Positions 45,324-54,478 of a DNA stretch of 64,000 nt are shown in pieces. This DNA is from JAYZBC01 sp036339375. GTDB lineage: Bacteria > Pseudomonadota > Alphaproteobacteria > MPNO01 > UBA2964. A program made the translations under genes and the position numbers. The first letter of the stretch is position 1. Each line of letters opens with the position of its first letter. A model generated the notes under the pieces. The model was not told the origin of the DNA. It was given only the letters and a program-made list of their open reading frames with translations, and searched no databases. The DNA is taken from NCBI GenBank assembly GCA_036339375.1, contig JAYZBC010000025.1:54026-118025 (forward strand), read 5' to 3'.

Positions 45324-46004
45324 CTATCTGGGAATCAAATATTCTATCACTTCTGGAAGCACACCTATTTCTTCAACAACTCGTTCAGCCCCTGCTTCTA
45401 ATAGCTCGTCAATTTTATGGACACCCCAACTTACGCCAATACCAGTTGTCCCAGCAGAAACTGCCATTAAAATATCAAACGTCGTATCTCCAACCATTAC
45501 GGCATTTTCTTTTTTCACGCCCGTTTCCTCAAGGGTTTGAAGCATCAGAAAAGGATCAGGTTTACCCGGGCCATGATCGGTTGTCTTAAAAGTCACAAAT
45601 TGATTGTTAATTCCGTGATTTTCTAAAATTTTTTCCAGTCGATTTGAATTACGGCTCGTAATGATTGCCATCAAAAATCCCGCCGACTTCAAGGAATTCA
45701 AGACTTCTAGCACTCCTGGAAAGAGCGATTGTTTTTGAGAATTTGTATTACCTTCCCCTTTCGCAAACTTTTGGTAAAATTGGCGAATTTGGGTAAATTC
45801 TTTTTCACCAGCGCCTGGTATCAGTTCACATATTGATTCTTCCCAAGGCAAACCAATTATCCTACGAATGCGATCTGTTTTGGGTACAACAAACCCGCAA
45901 GCTTTCCAACATTCTTTTACACTCATCACTATAGCCTCGGTGCTGTCTAAAAGCGTCCCATCGAGGTCAAAAGCAACAAGTCGGGGAGCGGCAGGTACAA
46001 CCAT
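45324..46004 (-). CDS. HAD-superfamily phosphatase (phosphoglycolate phosphatase-like)
   Basis: Cytosolic HAD hydrolase of about 226 residues. Motif I is FDLDGTLLDS with the nucleophile Asp, motif II is IITSRNSN, Lys lies in GPGKPDP and motif IV is MVGDTTFDI. A helical cap sits between motifs I and II. The actual substrate is unknown. The frame extends to 46037, which would overlap rluC by 29 bases; the ATG at 46004 leaves four bases between the genes. Confidence 0.9.
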   Translation of the reverse strand: MVVPAAPRLVAFDLDGTLLDSTEAIVMSVKECWKACGFVVPKTDRIRRIIGLPWEESICELIPGAGEKEFTQIRQFYQKFAKGEGNTNSQKQSLFPGVLEVLNSLKSAGFLMAIITSRNSNRLEKILENHGINNQFVTFKTTDHGPGKPDPFLMLQTLEETGVKKENAVMVGDTTFDILMAVSAGTTGIGVSWGVHKIDELLEAGAERVVEEIGVLPEVIEYLIPR

Positions 46005-46008
46005 AAAC

Positions 46009-47004
46009 TTAAACGATCTTTTTGTTAAAGGAACCATCGGTTTGATTGGGATTAAACCCTAAATTTAGCCAACTTTTCTTCATTTCTTTGGATAAAGGCG
46101 CTTCTAGTTTTATCCATCCTCCTCTTGGATGTTCAAACCCTAAAGAACGAGAATGAAGATGGAGTAACTTTCGATTAGAAGAATTTTCTAAAAATGCCCT
46201 AGATCCTCCGTATTTTCCATCACCTAAAATAGGGGTCCCAATAAGATTGCAGTGGACGCGTAATTGATGAGTCCTCCCTGTGATAGGTTCTAACGCCAGC
46301 CATGTTACACGTTTCCCTGCCTGTTCTAAAACTCGAAATTTGGTTTTAGAATGTTTTCCCTCAACTTTTGTTAATTGCATGCTTTGCCTTCCAGGAGATC
46401 CCATTTTTTTTATGGTTGCAGAAATTTGGCCGGATTTTTTGGGCGGTATTCCCATAACAAGTGCCCAATATGTTTTCAACACCTTTCGATTACGAAAAGC
46501 ACTTGTAATTTTGCTTGCAGAAAATGCATTTCGAGCCACCAACAAAAGACCACTAGCACCCTTGTCTAGTCTATGGACAAGTTTAGGCCTTTCAGGCCCA
46601 TCGAAACGCAGGCATTCAAGCATAGAATCCAAATTTTCTACAACGTTGGTACCACCTTGGACCGCCAAACCCGGAGGTTTATTTATTGCTATCAAATCAT
46701 CATCACGAAAAATAACTAGAGTTTCTATCTTAGTTCTATTTTTATTCAGCAAAGCGCTTACATCTGGTTTTGTATTGACAGGAATGTTTTTAATGATTTT
46801 ATCCATTGGCGGTACACGAATTGTTTGTCCAGTTTTAAGCCTGTTACTGCCTTTCGTCCTACTGCCATCAATTCTCACTTGCCCGGTTCTTAAAATTTTT
46901 TGAATTGCATTATTTTTAAGTAAAGGAAATTTCCTTAGAAACCAACGGTCAATACGAAGTCCATTTTCATCCTCGGTCACTAGATATTTTTGGACCTGGT
47001 TCAT
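46009..47004 (-). CDS. rluC: RluC/RluD-type 23S rRNA pseudouridine synthase
   Basis: 331 residues: an S4 RNA-binding domain (residues 15-75, with LRIDRWFLRKFP and GQVRIDG), then the catalytic domain. The catalytic Asp147 is in the signature HRLDKGASGLLL, and GRTHQLRVH closes the active site. RluC modifies 23S positions 955, 2504 and 2580; RluD-like specificity cannot be excluded. It heads the rluC-HAD-ATP12 group. Confidence 0.92.
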   Translation of the reverse strand: MNQVQKYLVTEDENGLRIDRWFLRKFPLLKNNAIQKILRTGQVRIDGSRTKGSNRLKTGQTIRVPPMDKIIKNIPVNTKPDVSALLNKNRTKIETLVIFRDDDLIAINKPPGLAVQGGTNVVENLDSMLECLRFDGPERPKLVHRLDKGASGLLLVARNAFSASKITSAFRNRKVLKTYWALVMGIPPKKSGQISATIKKMGSPGRQSMQLTKVEGKHSKTKFRVLEQAGKRVTWLALEPITGRTHQLRVHCNLIGTPILGDGKYGGSRAFLENSSNRKLLHLHSRSLGFEHPRGGWIKLEAPLSKEMKKSWLNLGFNPNQTDGSFNKKIV

Positions 47005-47062
47005 AATTTGGAATCCGATTCTATAAAATTTTTGACGAAAATTAAAATACCAAACGTTAAAG

Positions 47063-48382
47063 CTAAACTTGTTTATTGCGTTCTTTACGAAGTTTCTCCC
47101 AGTTTGAAAGACGTTTTTTTATTTCCCTCTCGAAACCACCTTCCACGGGAACATAAAATACCTGACGTTTCATACCTTGAGGTAAGCAATCTTGACCAGA
47201 AAAACTATCAAAGTATTGGTGATCATATTGATATCCTTCTCCGTATCCTATCTCTTTCAACAAACGAGTTGGGGCATTTAAAAGATGATTGGGCGGAGGC
47301 AAGGAACCGGTCCTTTTAGCACTCTCAACCGCAGAATTATATCCGACATAGGTAGCATTAGATTTAGGGGCTGTGGCTAAAAATATCACTGCTTGCGCTA
47401 TAGCAAGTTCTCCCTCTGGAGAACCTAAACGTTGATATGCATCCCAAGCTGACAAAGCCTGAGAAAGTGCTTTTGGCTCTGCCAAACCAACATCCTCTGA
47501 TGCAAAACGGACTAATCTCCGGGCTATAAACAAAGGATCTTCTCCTCCAACCAACATCCTCGCCAACCAATAAAGGGAAGCATCTGGATCAGAACTTCTG
47601 ATAGATTTATGGAGAGCGCTGATGAGGTTATAATGGTAATCGCTATGTTTGTCGTAAAGGGGTGCACGTTTTTGAACGAGAAATGCTAAATCATCGGGGT
47701 TTAGAGAATCTTTTCTCCCACTACTTTCCAAAATTTCAATCATGTTCAACAAATGGCGGCCATCGCCATCTGACATTTCAATTAAAGCTATTCTTGCCTT
47801 TTCGTCCAATGGCAGTTTTTTCTTTATTTTAGTTTCAGCACGAATTATTAAAGTTTTTAATGCAATTTCATCAAGACGTTTCAATACTAAAACCTGACAC
47901 CGAGATAGTAACGGAGGATTTAGCTCAAAAGAGGGATTTTCAGTTGTAGCACCAATCAAAACTATTGTCCCGTCTTCAAGGTAAGGTAAAAATCCATCCT
48001 GTTGGGCTTTATTAAACCGATGTATTTCATCTACAAAAAGAAGCGTAGAAACACCAGCCTCCTGTCCTTTTTGAGCCTTTGCAAAAATTCTTTTTAAATC
48101 CCCTACACCAGAAAAGACCGCTGACAACAAAACAAAATTATGATCGGTGTGATTTGCAAGCAATCGCGCTATTGTTGTTTTTCCGCTTCCTGGAGGACCC
48201 CAGAGGATCGTCGACATCAACTTTTTTGAAACTACCATACGCCCGATTGGACCATCATCCTTTAATAAATGATTTTGTCCTACAACGTCTTTAAGCGAAA
48301 GTGGGCGTAATTGATTTGCCAAAGGATTTGTCAAAGAATCCCCAAATAAATTTTCTTGTTCTCTCAAATCAGCCCTCAACAT
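47063..48382 (-). CDS. rarA: Replication-associated recombination protein A (AAA+ ATPase)
   Basis: Clamp-loader-like ATPase of the RarA/MgsA/WRNIP1 family acting at stalled forks, about 439 residues. Walker A is GPPGSGKTT, Walker B LFVDEIHRFNKAQQD and sensor 1 IGATTENPSF. The C-terminal tetramerisation region includes GGEDPLFIARRLVRFASED. The frame is open to 48448, but the ATG at 48382 overlaps the htrA stop by only 14 bases and matches the family N-terminus. Confidence 0.94.
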   Translation of the reverse strand: MLRADLREQENLFGDSLTNPLANQLRPLSLKDVVGQNHLLKDDGPIGRMVVSKKLMSTILWGPPGSGKTTIARLLANHTDHNFVLLSAVFSGVGDLKRIFAKAQKGQEAGVSTLLFVDEIHRFNKAQQDGFLPYLEDGTIVLIGATTENPSFELNPPLLSRCQVLVLKRLDEIALKTLIIRAETKIKKKLPLDEKARIALIEMSDGDGRHLLNMIEILESSGRKDSLNPDDLAFLVQKRAPLYDKHSDYHYNLISALHKSIRSSDPDASLYWLARMLVGGEDPLFIARRLVRFASEDVGLAEPKALSQALSAWDAYQRLGSPEGELAIAQAVIFLATAPKSNATYVGYNSAVESAKRTGSLPPPNHLLNAPTRLLKEIGYGEGYQYDHQYFDSFSGQDCLPQGMKRQVFYVPVEGGFEREIKKRLSNWEKLRKERNKQV

Positions 48383-49793
48383 CAGCGGTGTAAATCTTAT
48401 CTTCACGCTTAACTCTAATACGCCATCGCTTGGTTGGTTTAACGACAATTTTTATTAACGTTGCCACGTAATCCACTTTTTTTCCATTAATTTCTACAAT
48501 AGTATCACCCGGTCTAATACCTAAACGCCTTGCCGGACTTCGCCTATAAGTTCCAAGGACAATTACACCCCGTCTCATTTTATTTAGAGAAAGCTCTTCA
48601 GCCAAAGCGGGTGATAAATTTGCAACTTTTGCTCCCGAAAGCGGTTGATTACCCTTAAGTGTTGAAATATCACGTGGGGGAATTTCAGGAGGTGGCACCA
48701 AATTTAATTCGAAAGTCCTTTCTTTCCCGTGACGTATAACACGCAGCAGGGCTTTTCTCCCAATTTTTAAGGTCGCTATATGGAAACGCAGAACTTTTGG
48801 CCCAGTAATATCCTTACCATCTATCTTGACCACAACATCGCCTTGAGCCAAACCAGAATTTTCTGCAGGTCCACCAGGATATAATTCATTGATAAGTACG
48901 CCAATTGGTCGTTTTAATCCCAAAGATGCAGCAAGTTCAGCGGTCAACTTTTGATTGGAGGCGCCAAACCAAGGCCGAACAACCTTAGCTCCTTGAATTG
49001 CATTTTCAATAATTCGTGCAACCATATTAGCAGGAATAGCAAAACCTATACCTTGAGACCCTCCACTTTGACTATATATAGCAGTGTTAACTCCAACTAG
49101 TTGACCATCCATTGTTATTAAGGCACCCCCGGAATTTCCAGGATTAATTGCTGCATCTGTTTGAATAAAAAAGCTAAAGTCAGACACACCTTCTGCCGCC
49201 CTGGCTAAAGCAGATACAATGCCCCCTGTTACGGTTTGACCCACACCAAAGGGATTACCGATAGCTAAGACAAGGTCTCCAACTTCCAAATCATCCGAAT
49301 TCCGTAATTTTAAAAAAGGAAGAGGTTCATCAACATTCTTAAGGCGAAGAATTGCTAAATCTGTCTTTTCATCAGTAAGAATCACTTTTGCCGCTAACTC
49401 TCTTTTGTCGGACAGAACTACTCTTATCTCTTCAGCTTTTTTTATTACATGATAATTTGTTACTACCACCCCTTCTGATCTAACAATTACGCCTGAACCA
49501 AGAGAATTTTCAATCCGTTTTCGAGGCGCTCCAAAATTAAATACGTCCTCGCCAAAAAATTGACGGAAAAAAGGATCAGTCAATAAAGGTGACTGCGCAC
49601 TCCTAACCACACGTTTAGTGTAAATATTAACAACAGCAGGAGCAGCACGTTTAACTAAGGGAGCATAGGATAAAGAAATTTCTTGGTTTGAACCCGGGAG
49701 ACCTTTTTCTTTTGCTGCTATCGAGTACATCTCTGCAGACCCAACTACAAATGAAAAAATTAAGAATCCTAAAGTCATAAAAAAGGTCTTCAT
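48369..49793 (-). CDS. htrA: Periplasmic serine protease HtrA (DegP/DegQ type)
   Basis: Quality-control protease with two PDZ domains, 474 residues. A signal peptide covers about residues 1-27. The catalytic triad is His115 (TNYHVIKK), Asp145 (KTDLAILRL) and Ser221 (NPGNSGGAL). The PDZ domains begin near residues 285 and 385. The frame is open to 49814; MKTFFMTLGF at 49793 gives a cleaner signal peptide. It is separated from rplQ by a terminator, so it has its own promoter in the short gap. Confidence 0.95.
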   Translation of the reverse strand: MKTFFMTLGFLIFSFVVGSAEMYSIAAKEKGLPGSNQEISLSYAPLVKRAAPAVVNIYTKRVVRSAQSPLLTDPFFRQFFGEDVFNFGAPRKRIENSLGSGVIVRSEGVVVTNYHVIKKAEEIRVVLSDKRELAAKVILTDEKTDLAILRLKNVDEPLPFLKLRNSDDLEVGDLVLAIGNPFGVGQTVTGGIVSALARAAEGVSDFSFFIQTDAAINPGNSGGALITMDGQLVGVNTAIYSQSGGSQGIGFAIPANMVARIIENAIQGAKVVRPWFGASNQKLTAELAASLGLKRPIGVLINELYPGGPAENSGLAQGDVVVKIDGKDITGPKVLRFHIATLKIGRKALLRVIRHGKERTFELNLVPPPEIPPRDISTLKGNQPLSGAKVANLSPALAEELSLNKMRRGVIVLGTYRRSPARRLGIRPGDTIVEINGKKVDYVATLIKIVVKPTKRWRIRVKREDKIYTADVEG

Positions 49794-49841
49794 GTTAACG
49801 TCACATATTTGCATAAGATTTCATCTATTTTATTTATACAA

Positions 49842-49868
49842 AAAAAGCAGCCATTAGGCTGCCTTTTT
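49842..49868 (-). terminator. Rho-independent terminator after rplQ
   Basis: On the minus strand GGCAGCC, loop TAAT and GGCTGC are followed directly by seven T residues. It lies about 28 bases past the rplQ stop and should end the ribosomal superoperon before htrA. Confidence 0.9.
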
Positions 49869-49895
49869 ATGAATAGCTTTTGGTCTTAAATATAT

Positions 49896-50327
49896 TTATG
49901 CCGCTTCATTCTCTGGAATTTCTTCAGAAACCTGAACGGGACCTGAATCTTGGCCTTTTGCATCGGTATCACGATCAACCAATTCTATTATGGCCATTGG
50001 AGCGCTATCACCGTATCTAAATCCAGCTTTTAGGACTCGAGTATAACCTCCTTTACGATCAACATAACGTTCTGCCAATACAGAAAAAAGTTTTTGTGTA
50101 ATTACCACATCATTATTAAGACGGCTAAGCGCTTGCCTCCTCGCATGAAGACCTCCCCGTTTTCCTAAAGTTATAAGGCGGTCTACAAAGCCGCGCAGTT
50201 CCTTTGCTTTTGGTAGGGTGGTTTGGATTTGTTCATGCTTAATTAATGCGACCGATAAATTTCGAAACGTCGCTTTCCGATGGCTACTTGTTCGATTTAG
50301 CTTACGGCCACTAATTTTGTGTCGCAT
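49896..50327 (-). CDS. rplQ: 50S ribosomal protein L17
   Basis: 143 residues. The conserved N-terminus MRHKISGRKLNRTSSHRKA is followed by FVDRLITLGKRG and the RDTDAKGQDSG region; the last 20 or so residues form an acidic tail. A GTG directly precedes the ATG, and GGAG is seven bases before the ATG, so 50327 is used. Last gene of the alpha operon. Confidence 0.97.
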   Translation of the reverse strand: MRHKISGRKLNRTSSHRKATFRNLSVALIKHEQIQTTLPKAKELRGFVDRLITLGKRGGLHARRQALSRLNNDVVITQKLFSVLAERYVDRKGGYTRVLKAGFRYGDSAPMAIIELVDRDTDAKGQDSGPVQVSEEIPENEAA

Positions 50328-50341
50328 CACAATTCTCCACG

Positions 50342-51358
50342 TCAGTAAGGTTCATCGAGCCTTTTAGCGAGCTCTTCTACGTTTTCAGGTGGCCATTCGA
50401 TAATTTCCATTCCAAGACTCAAACCCATTTGAGCCAAAACTTCCTTTATTTCATTAAGAGATTTCCGGCCGAAGTTTGGAGTTCTCAACATTTCCTGTTC
50501 AGTTTTTTGAGCCAAATCACCAATATAAATAATATTATCATTCTTTAAGCAGTTCGCCGACCGTACAGAAAGCTCTAGCTCATCAACCTTCCGAAGCAGA
50601 AATTTATTGAATTCCGGCTCTGCGGCAACCTCTGCTTCTGGCTCCGGTTCTGGCTCTTCAAAATTAATGAAGGGGCGAAGCTGATCCTGTAAAATACGAG
50701 CAGCAAGTGCAATTGCACTATCAGGAGGCATTGTGCCATCTGTTTCTATATCTACTACTAATTTGTCGTAATCAGTGACCTGACCAACACGAGTATTGTC
50801 GACACCAAATGTTACACGCCGTACCGGGCTATAAACTGCATCAATTGGAATTAACCCAATCGGGTTATCTTCATCACGCATCAGTGAAGCTGGTACATAA
50901 CCTTTACCGGTCGTAACAGTCATTTCCATATTGATTTTTATATCCTCATCAAGTGTACAAATTACTAAATCTGGATTAATTATTTCAATATCATGTGATG
51001 CTTCTATCATTCCCGCTGTTACTTCCCCAGGACCTGTAGAAGAAAGTGACACCCTACGAGGTTCCTCGCCATAATACCGCAAAGATAAAGATTTTATATT
51101 AAGGACAATGTCAGTAACATCCTCGCGAACTCCAGGAATTGAAGAAAATTCATGCAGAACACCATCAATCTGTACAGCCGTTACAGAAGCACCTTGTAAA
51201 GAGGACAATAAAATTCGGCGTAGCGCAGTCCCGAGTGTCAAACCAAAACCCCGTTCCAAGGGCTCTACGGTTATTTTCCCAAAGCGTGCTTCATCTATTC
51301 CTGAGGTAATTTGTAGATTGTTTGGTTTAATTAGTTCTTGCCAGTTCTTTTGAATCAC
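50342..51358 (-). CDS. rpoA: RNA polymerase alpha subunit
   Basis: 338 residues. The N-terminal assembly domain has GFGLTLGTALRRILLSSL and the C-terminal DNA-binding domain has LRTPNFGRKSLNEIKEVL, joined by an acidic Glu/Pro linker near residues 232-245. It starts at GTG, as the family N-terminus MIQKNWQELIKP requires. It ends 14 bases before rplQ. Confidence 0.98.
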   Translation of the reverse strand: MIQKNWQELIKPNNLQITSGIDEARFGKITVEPLERGFGLTLGTALRRILLSSLQGASVTAVQIDGVLHEFSSIPGVREDVTDIVLNIKSLSLRYYGEEPRRVSLSSTGPGEVTAGMIEASHDIEIINPDLVICTLDEDIKINMEMTVTTGKGYVPASLMRDEDNPIGLIPIDAVYSPVRRVTFGVDNTRVGQVTDYDKLVVDIETDGTMPPDSAIALAARILQDQLRPFINFEEPEPEPEAEVAAEPEFNKFLLRKVDELELSVRSANCLKNDNIIYIGDLAQKTEQEMLRTPNFGRKSLNEIKEVLAQMGLSLGMEIIEWPPENVEELAKRLDEPY

Positions 51359-51448
51359 GTGTTCAACCTCATTGTGGATTAGCGGAAAACATCCGCATGT
51401 TTAATTTCTTTAAAATTGGCATTAAATGCAAAAATCTGTGTCTATATC

Positions 51449-51841
51449 TCAAACACGACGACGTTTCCGGGGACGGCACCCATTATGTGGAATTGGGGTA
51501 ACATCCTTTATCGCCGTTATTGTAAAACCTATCGTCTGCAGTGCTCTTAATGCGGATTCTCTTCCCGAACCAGGACCTTTTACCTCTACTTCTAAGGTTT
51601 TCATTCCGTGTTCCATCGCTTTTCGTCCGGCCTCCTCAGCCGCCATTTGTGCAGCGTAAGGAGTGGATTTTCTAGAGCCTTTGAATCCTGATTGCCCCGC
51701 AGAAGACCAAGCAATTGTGTTACCTTGGGCATCAGCAATTGTAATCATAGTGTTGTTAAACGTCGCGTTAACATGCGCGATACCTGAAGTTATATTCTTG
51801 CGTTCTCGCCGACGAACACGAGCGGTCGTTGCCTTAGCCAT
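51449..51841 (-). CDS. rpsK: 30S ribosomal protein S11
   Basis: 130 residues, with HVNATFNNTMITIADAQGN and the C-terminal PIPHNGCRPRKRRRV. The frame runs back to 51895, but MAKATTARVRRRERKN is the family start. No rpsD follows, unlike in E. coli; rpoA comes next. Confidence 0.98.
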   Translation of the reverse strand: MAKATTARVRRRERKNITSGIAHVNATFNNTMITIADAQGNTIAWSSAGQSGFKGSRKSTPYAAQMAAEEAGRKAMEHGMKTLEVEVKGPGSGRESALRALQTIGFTITAIKDVTPIPHNGCRPRKRRRV

Positions 51842-51866
51842 CAAATCTATCCTTAATTCTCTGAAA

Positions 51867-52229
51867 TCAATTCTTACCCGCAACTGGCCGCGCACGGCCC
51901 TTGCGAGTTCGTGCGTTGGTATGAGTTCTCTGTCCTCTAACCGGCATACCTCTCCTGTGGCGAAGACCGCGGTAACATCCCAAATCCATCAGCCTCTTTA
52001 TATTCATTGCAATATTGCGACGGAGATCGCCTTCTACTTGGTGATCGTGATCAATTGCTTCGCGAATGCGGCTTACTTCCGCATCACTTAGATCATTCAT
52101 ACGAACAGTATTATCGACTTCTGCTTTTTCACAAATCTGACGCGCGCTCGCTCGACCAATCCCGTGTATATAAGTCAGAGCAATGCCTGTCGGTTTATTT
52201 GGTAGATTTACCCCCGAAATTCGGGCCAT
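51867..52229 (-). CDS. rpsM: 30S ribosomal protein S13
   Basis: 120 residues. MARISGVNLPNKP at the start, TYIHGIGRASA and the RGQRTHTNARTRKGRARP tail that contacts tRNA in the P site. First gene of the alpha segment behind a near-consensus promoter. Confidence 0.98.
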   Translation of the reverse strand: MARISGVNLPNKPTGIALTYIHGIGRASARQICEKAEVDNTVRMNDLSDAEVSRIREAIDHDHQVEGDLRRNIAMNIKRLMDLGCYRGLRHRRGMPVRGQRTHTNARTRKGRARPVAGKN

Positions 52230-52299
52230 CCTTTTTCTCCTTTATGAGAGTAAAATCGTTAGGTTTCGATCTACGTTCTTTAAAGCCCAAAGGTGCCGG

Positions 52300-52327
52300 A
52301 TTATATGAACTATCTCTTGTAAGTCAA
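52300..52327 (-). promoter_or_regulatory. Near-consensus promoter upstream of rpsM
   Basis: Minus-strand TTGACT (52322-52327) and TATAAT (52300-52305) with a 16-base spacer lie in the 101-base adk-rpsM gap. The predicted start is near 52293, a leader of about 64 bases. It should drive rpsM-rpsK-rpoA-rplQ independently of the upstream S10-spc genes. Confidence 0.7.
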
Positions 52328-52330
52328 CAA

Positions 52331-52981
52331 TCACACACACCCAATCACAGCCTCTATTTCAGAAGTTACTTTTTCTATCTGGTTTAGTGCATTCACAGTC
52401 TTCAAACAATTCTTTTTACGATAATAGAGCAGTAATGGTGCTGTTTGTTTCTCATATGCGTCTAGTCTTAATTTAAAGGTTTCTGGTTTGTCATCCGAAC
52501 GCCGAACAAATTCTCTACTGTCGCACTGATCGCAAACCCCCTTCAAAACAGGTTTTTGGAAATCGTCATTATATCCAGCTCCGCAAACCGCACATGAATA
52601 ACGACCTGATATTCGTTTTATCAATATTTCAGAGTTTATTTTCATTTCTACTACATAATCCAACCGCATGCCTTTTGTCTTTAACATTTTTTCTAAAGCT
52701 TCAGCCTGTGCGGTCGTCCTTGGAAAGCCATCAAGTATAAATCCCTTTTTGCAATCTGGATATGCGATGCGTTCCGAAATCATTTTGACCATAATTTCAT
52801 CAGGAACTAAAGCACCTGAGTCGATTACTTTTTTTATTTGCTTCCCTACTTTTTTAGAATCCAAAACTGTTGTTCTAAGCATATCTCCAGTAGAAAGTTT
52901 CACCAACCCATGCCGACGTTCAAGTTGCTTTGCCTGAGTCCCTTTACCGGAACCAGGGGGCCCAAGCAGGATTAGATTCAT
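52331..52981 (-). CDS. adk: Adenylate kinase, zinc-lid type
   Basis: Interconverts AMP, ATP and ADP. The P-loop is GPPGSGKGTQ, with DGFPRT for AMP and RISGRYSC leading into the lid. The lid has Cys130, Cys133, Cys150 and Cys153, a four-cysteine zinc site found in some bacteria but not in E. coli. 216 residues. The start overlaps the secY stop by four bases (ATGA), the usual alphaproteobacterial secY-adk pair. Confidence 0.97.
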   Translation of the reverse strand: MNLILLGPPGSGKGTQAKQLERRHGLVKLSTGDMLRTTVLDSKKVGKQIKKVIDSGALVPDEIMVKMISERIAYPDCKKGFILDGFPRTTAQAEALEKMLKTKGMRLDYVVEMKINSEILIKRISGRYSCAVCGAGYNDDFQKPVLKGVCDQCDSREFVRRSDDKPETFKLRLDAYEKQTAPLLLYYRKKNCLKTVNALNQIEKVTSEIEAVIGCV

Positions 52982-54321
52982 ACACGTCTCCCCCTTAAAC
53001 GCGATTTTTTTATTAAACCTTCATACTGATGGGCCAACAAATGCGATTGAACTTGGGCAACCGTATCCATAGTTACTGTTACAACAATCAGTAAACTTGT
53101 ACCGCCAAAATAAAATGGAACAGAATAGTTAGAAATTAATAATTCAGGTAACATGCTAATAGCAACTAAATAAATAGCACCAAGTGTGGTTAAGCGTGTT
53201 AAAACATAATCAAGGTATTCTGCAGTGTTTTTCCCAGGTCGAATTCCCGGCAAGAACCCACCGTTCTTTTTTAAATTATCTGCTGTTTCTGACGGATTAA
53301 ATACGACAGACGTATAGAAAAACGCAAAAAATGCAATGAAGGAAGAATAAAGAAGCAGATACATTAATTGTCCACGTCCTAAATAAGCAGTTACTGTTGT
53401 TAACCATTCTGGTCCTGCGTTAGCGCTGAACCCGGCTATTGTCATAGGTAATAATAATAATGAACTGGCAAATATCGGTGGTATTACACCAGCTGTATTG
53501 ATTTTGAGGGGCAAATGGGAACTATCACCACCAAACATTTTATTTCCAACTTGGCGTTTGGGATACTGAACAACAACACGTCTCTGAGCGCGCTCTACAT
53601 AAACAATAATAGTGATCACAGCGACTGCCATTAAAAGAAGTGCTATGATAACTGCCGCAGATAAGGCTCCAGTCCGGCCTAATTCTAAAGTACCTACTAA
53701 AGCAGATGGCAATTCCGCAACAATACCTGAAAAAATAATCAACGAGATACCATTTCCAACACCACGTGCAGTTATTTGTTCTCCCAACCACATCAAGAAC
53801 ATGGTTCCACCAACCAATGTAATTACTGTTGTAGCCCTAAAAAACAAACCAGGATCTATAACTGCCGACCCCTGTGCACCCTGCATACCCTCCAGACCAA
53901 CAGCAATACCATACCCTTGGAGAGCTGCAAGACAAACCGTTCCATATCGAGTGTATTGATTGATTTTTTTTCGACCCGGTTCACCTTCTTTTTTCATTTG
54001 GATAAAGTAGGGGGAAACCGCTGTCAGCAGCTGCATGATAATTGCAGAGGAAATGTATGGCATAATACCAAGCGCCAGAATAGTCATCCTCCCAAATGCA
54101 CCACCTGCAAACATGTCAAACATGCCCAAAATACCACCAGCTTGGCGTTGAAAAATTTCTCCAAGAATATTTGGATCGATTCCTGGCAACGGGATATAAG
54201 TTCCAAGCCGATAAATAACCAAAGCACCCAAAGTAAACCAAAGACGCTTTTTGAGTTCAGTCGCTTTAGAAATTTGACCGAAATTTATATGTGCAGCTAA
54301 TTGTTCAGCAGCTGAAGCCAT
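52978..54321 (-). CDS. secY: Protein translocase subunit SecY
   Basis: Channel subunit of the SecYEG translocon, 447 residues with ten membrane segments. The family blocks are YRLGTYIPLPGI, GGAFGRMTILALGIMPYISSAII, the cytoplasmic loop YPKRQVGNKMFGG and a C-terminus ending KSRLRGRRV. It is preceded by AGGAGAAGG. A 157-base AT-rich gap separates it from rplO. Confidence 0.98.
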   Translation of the reverse strand: MASAAEQLAAHINFGQISKATELKKRLWFTLGALVIYRLGTYIPLPGIDPNILGEIFQRQAGGILGMFDMFAGGAFGRMTILALGIMPYISSAIIMQLLTAVSPYFIQMKKEGEPGRKKINQYTRYGTVCLAALQGYGIAVGLEGMQGAQGSAVIDPGLFFRATTVITLVGGTMFLMWLGEQITARGVGNGISLIIFSGIVAELPSALVGTLELGRTGALSAAVIIALLLMAVAVITIIVYVERAQRRVVVQYPKRQVGNKMFGGDSSHLPLKINTAGVIPPIFASSLLLLPMTIAGFSANAGPEWLTTVTAYLGRGQLMYLLLYSSFIAFFAFFYTSVVFNPSETADNLKKNGGFLPGIRPGKNTAEYLDYVLTRLTTLGAIYLVAISMLPELLISNYSVPFYFGGTSLLIVVTVTMDTVAQVQSHLLAHQYEGLIKKSRLRGRRV

Positions 54322-54334
54322 ACCCTTCTCCTAT

Positions 54335-54349
54335 AGGTGCAAAACACCT
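54335..54349 (-). other. Small hairpin abutting the secY ribosome site
   Basis: Minus-strand AGGTG, loop TTTTG and CACCT form a five-pair stem just before ATAGGAGAAGG and the secY ATG. It lies in the unusually long rplO-secY gap (54322-54478), which is otherwise AT-rich with a weak TTTGAA-TTT-TTCAAA repeat. It could tune secY translation; the evidence is only the pairing. Confidence 0.25.
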
Positions 54350-54478
54350 CGAATATGATAAGCTCCTACAAAACCATTTGATGTAAGCACTTTTTTTGAT
54401 GTTTTTCATTTGAAAATTTAAATCTTTGAAAAATTCAAAACAATAACTTTTGCACTATATCCATAAACTTAAAATTAT

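Noticed and set aside
46280..46903. 207-codon plus-strand frame opposite rluC
   Set aside because: Shadow of rluC, whose active-site motifs are intact.
49794..49841. TATAAA ahead of htrA as a promoter
   Set aside because: No acceptable -35 box at the right distance; the htrA promoter stays unassigned.
50342..52229. Missing rpsD and rpmJ in the alpha segment as a deletion
   Set aside because: From general knowledge, alphaproteobacteria commonly carry these genes elsewhere; this is the normal order for the class.
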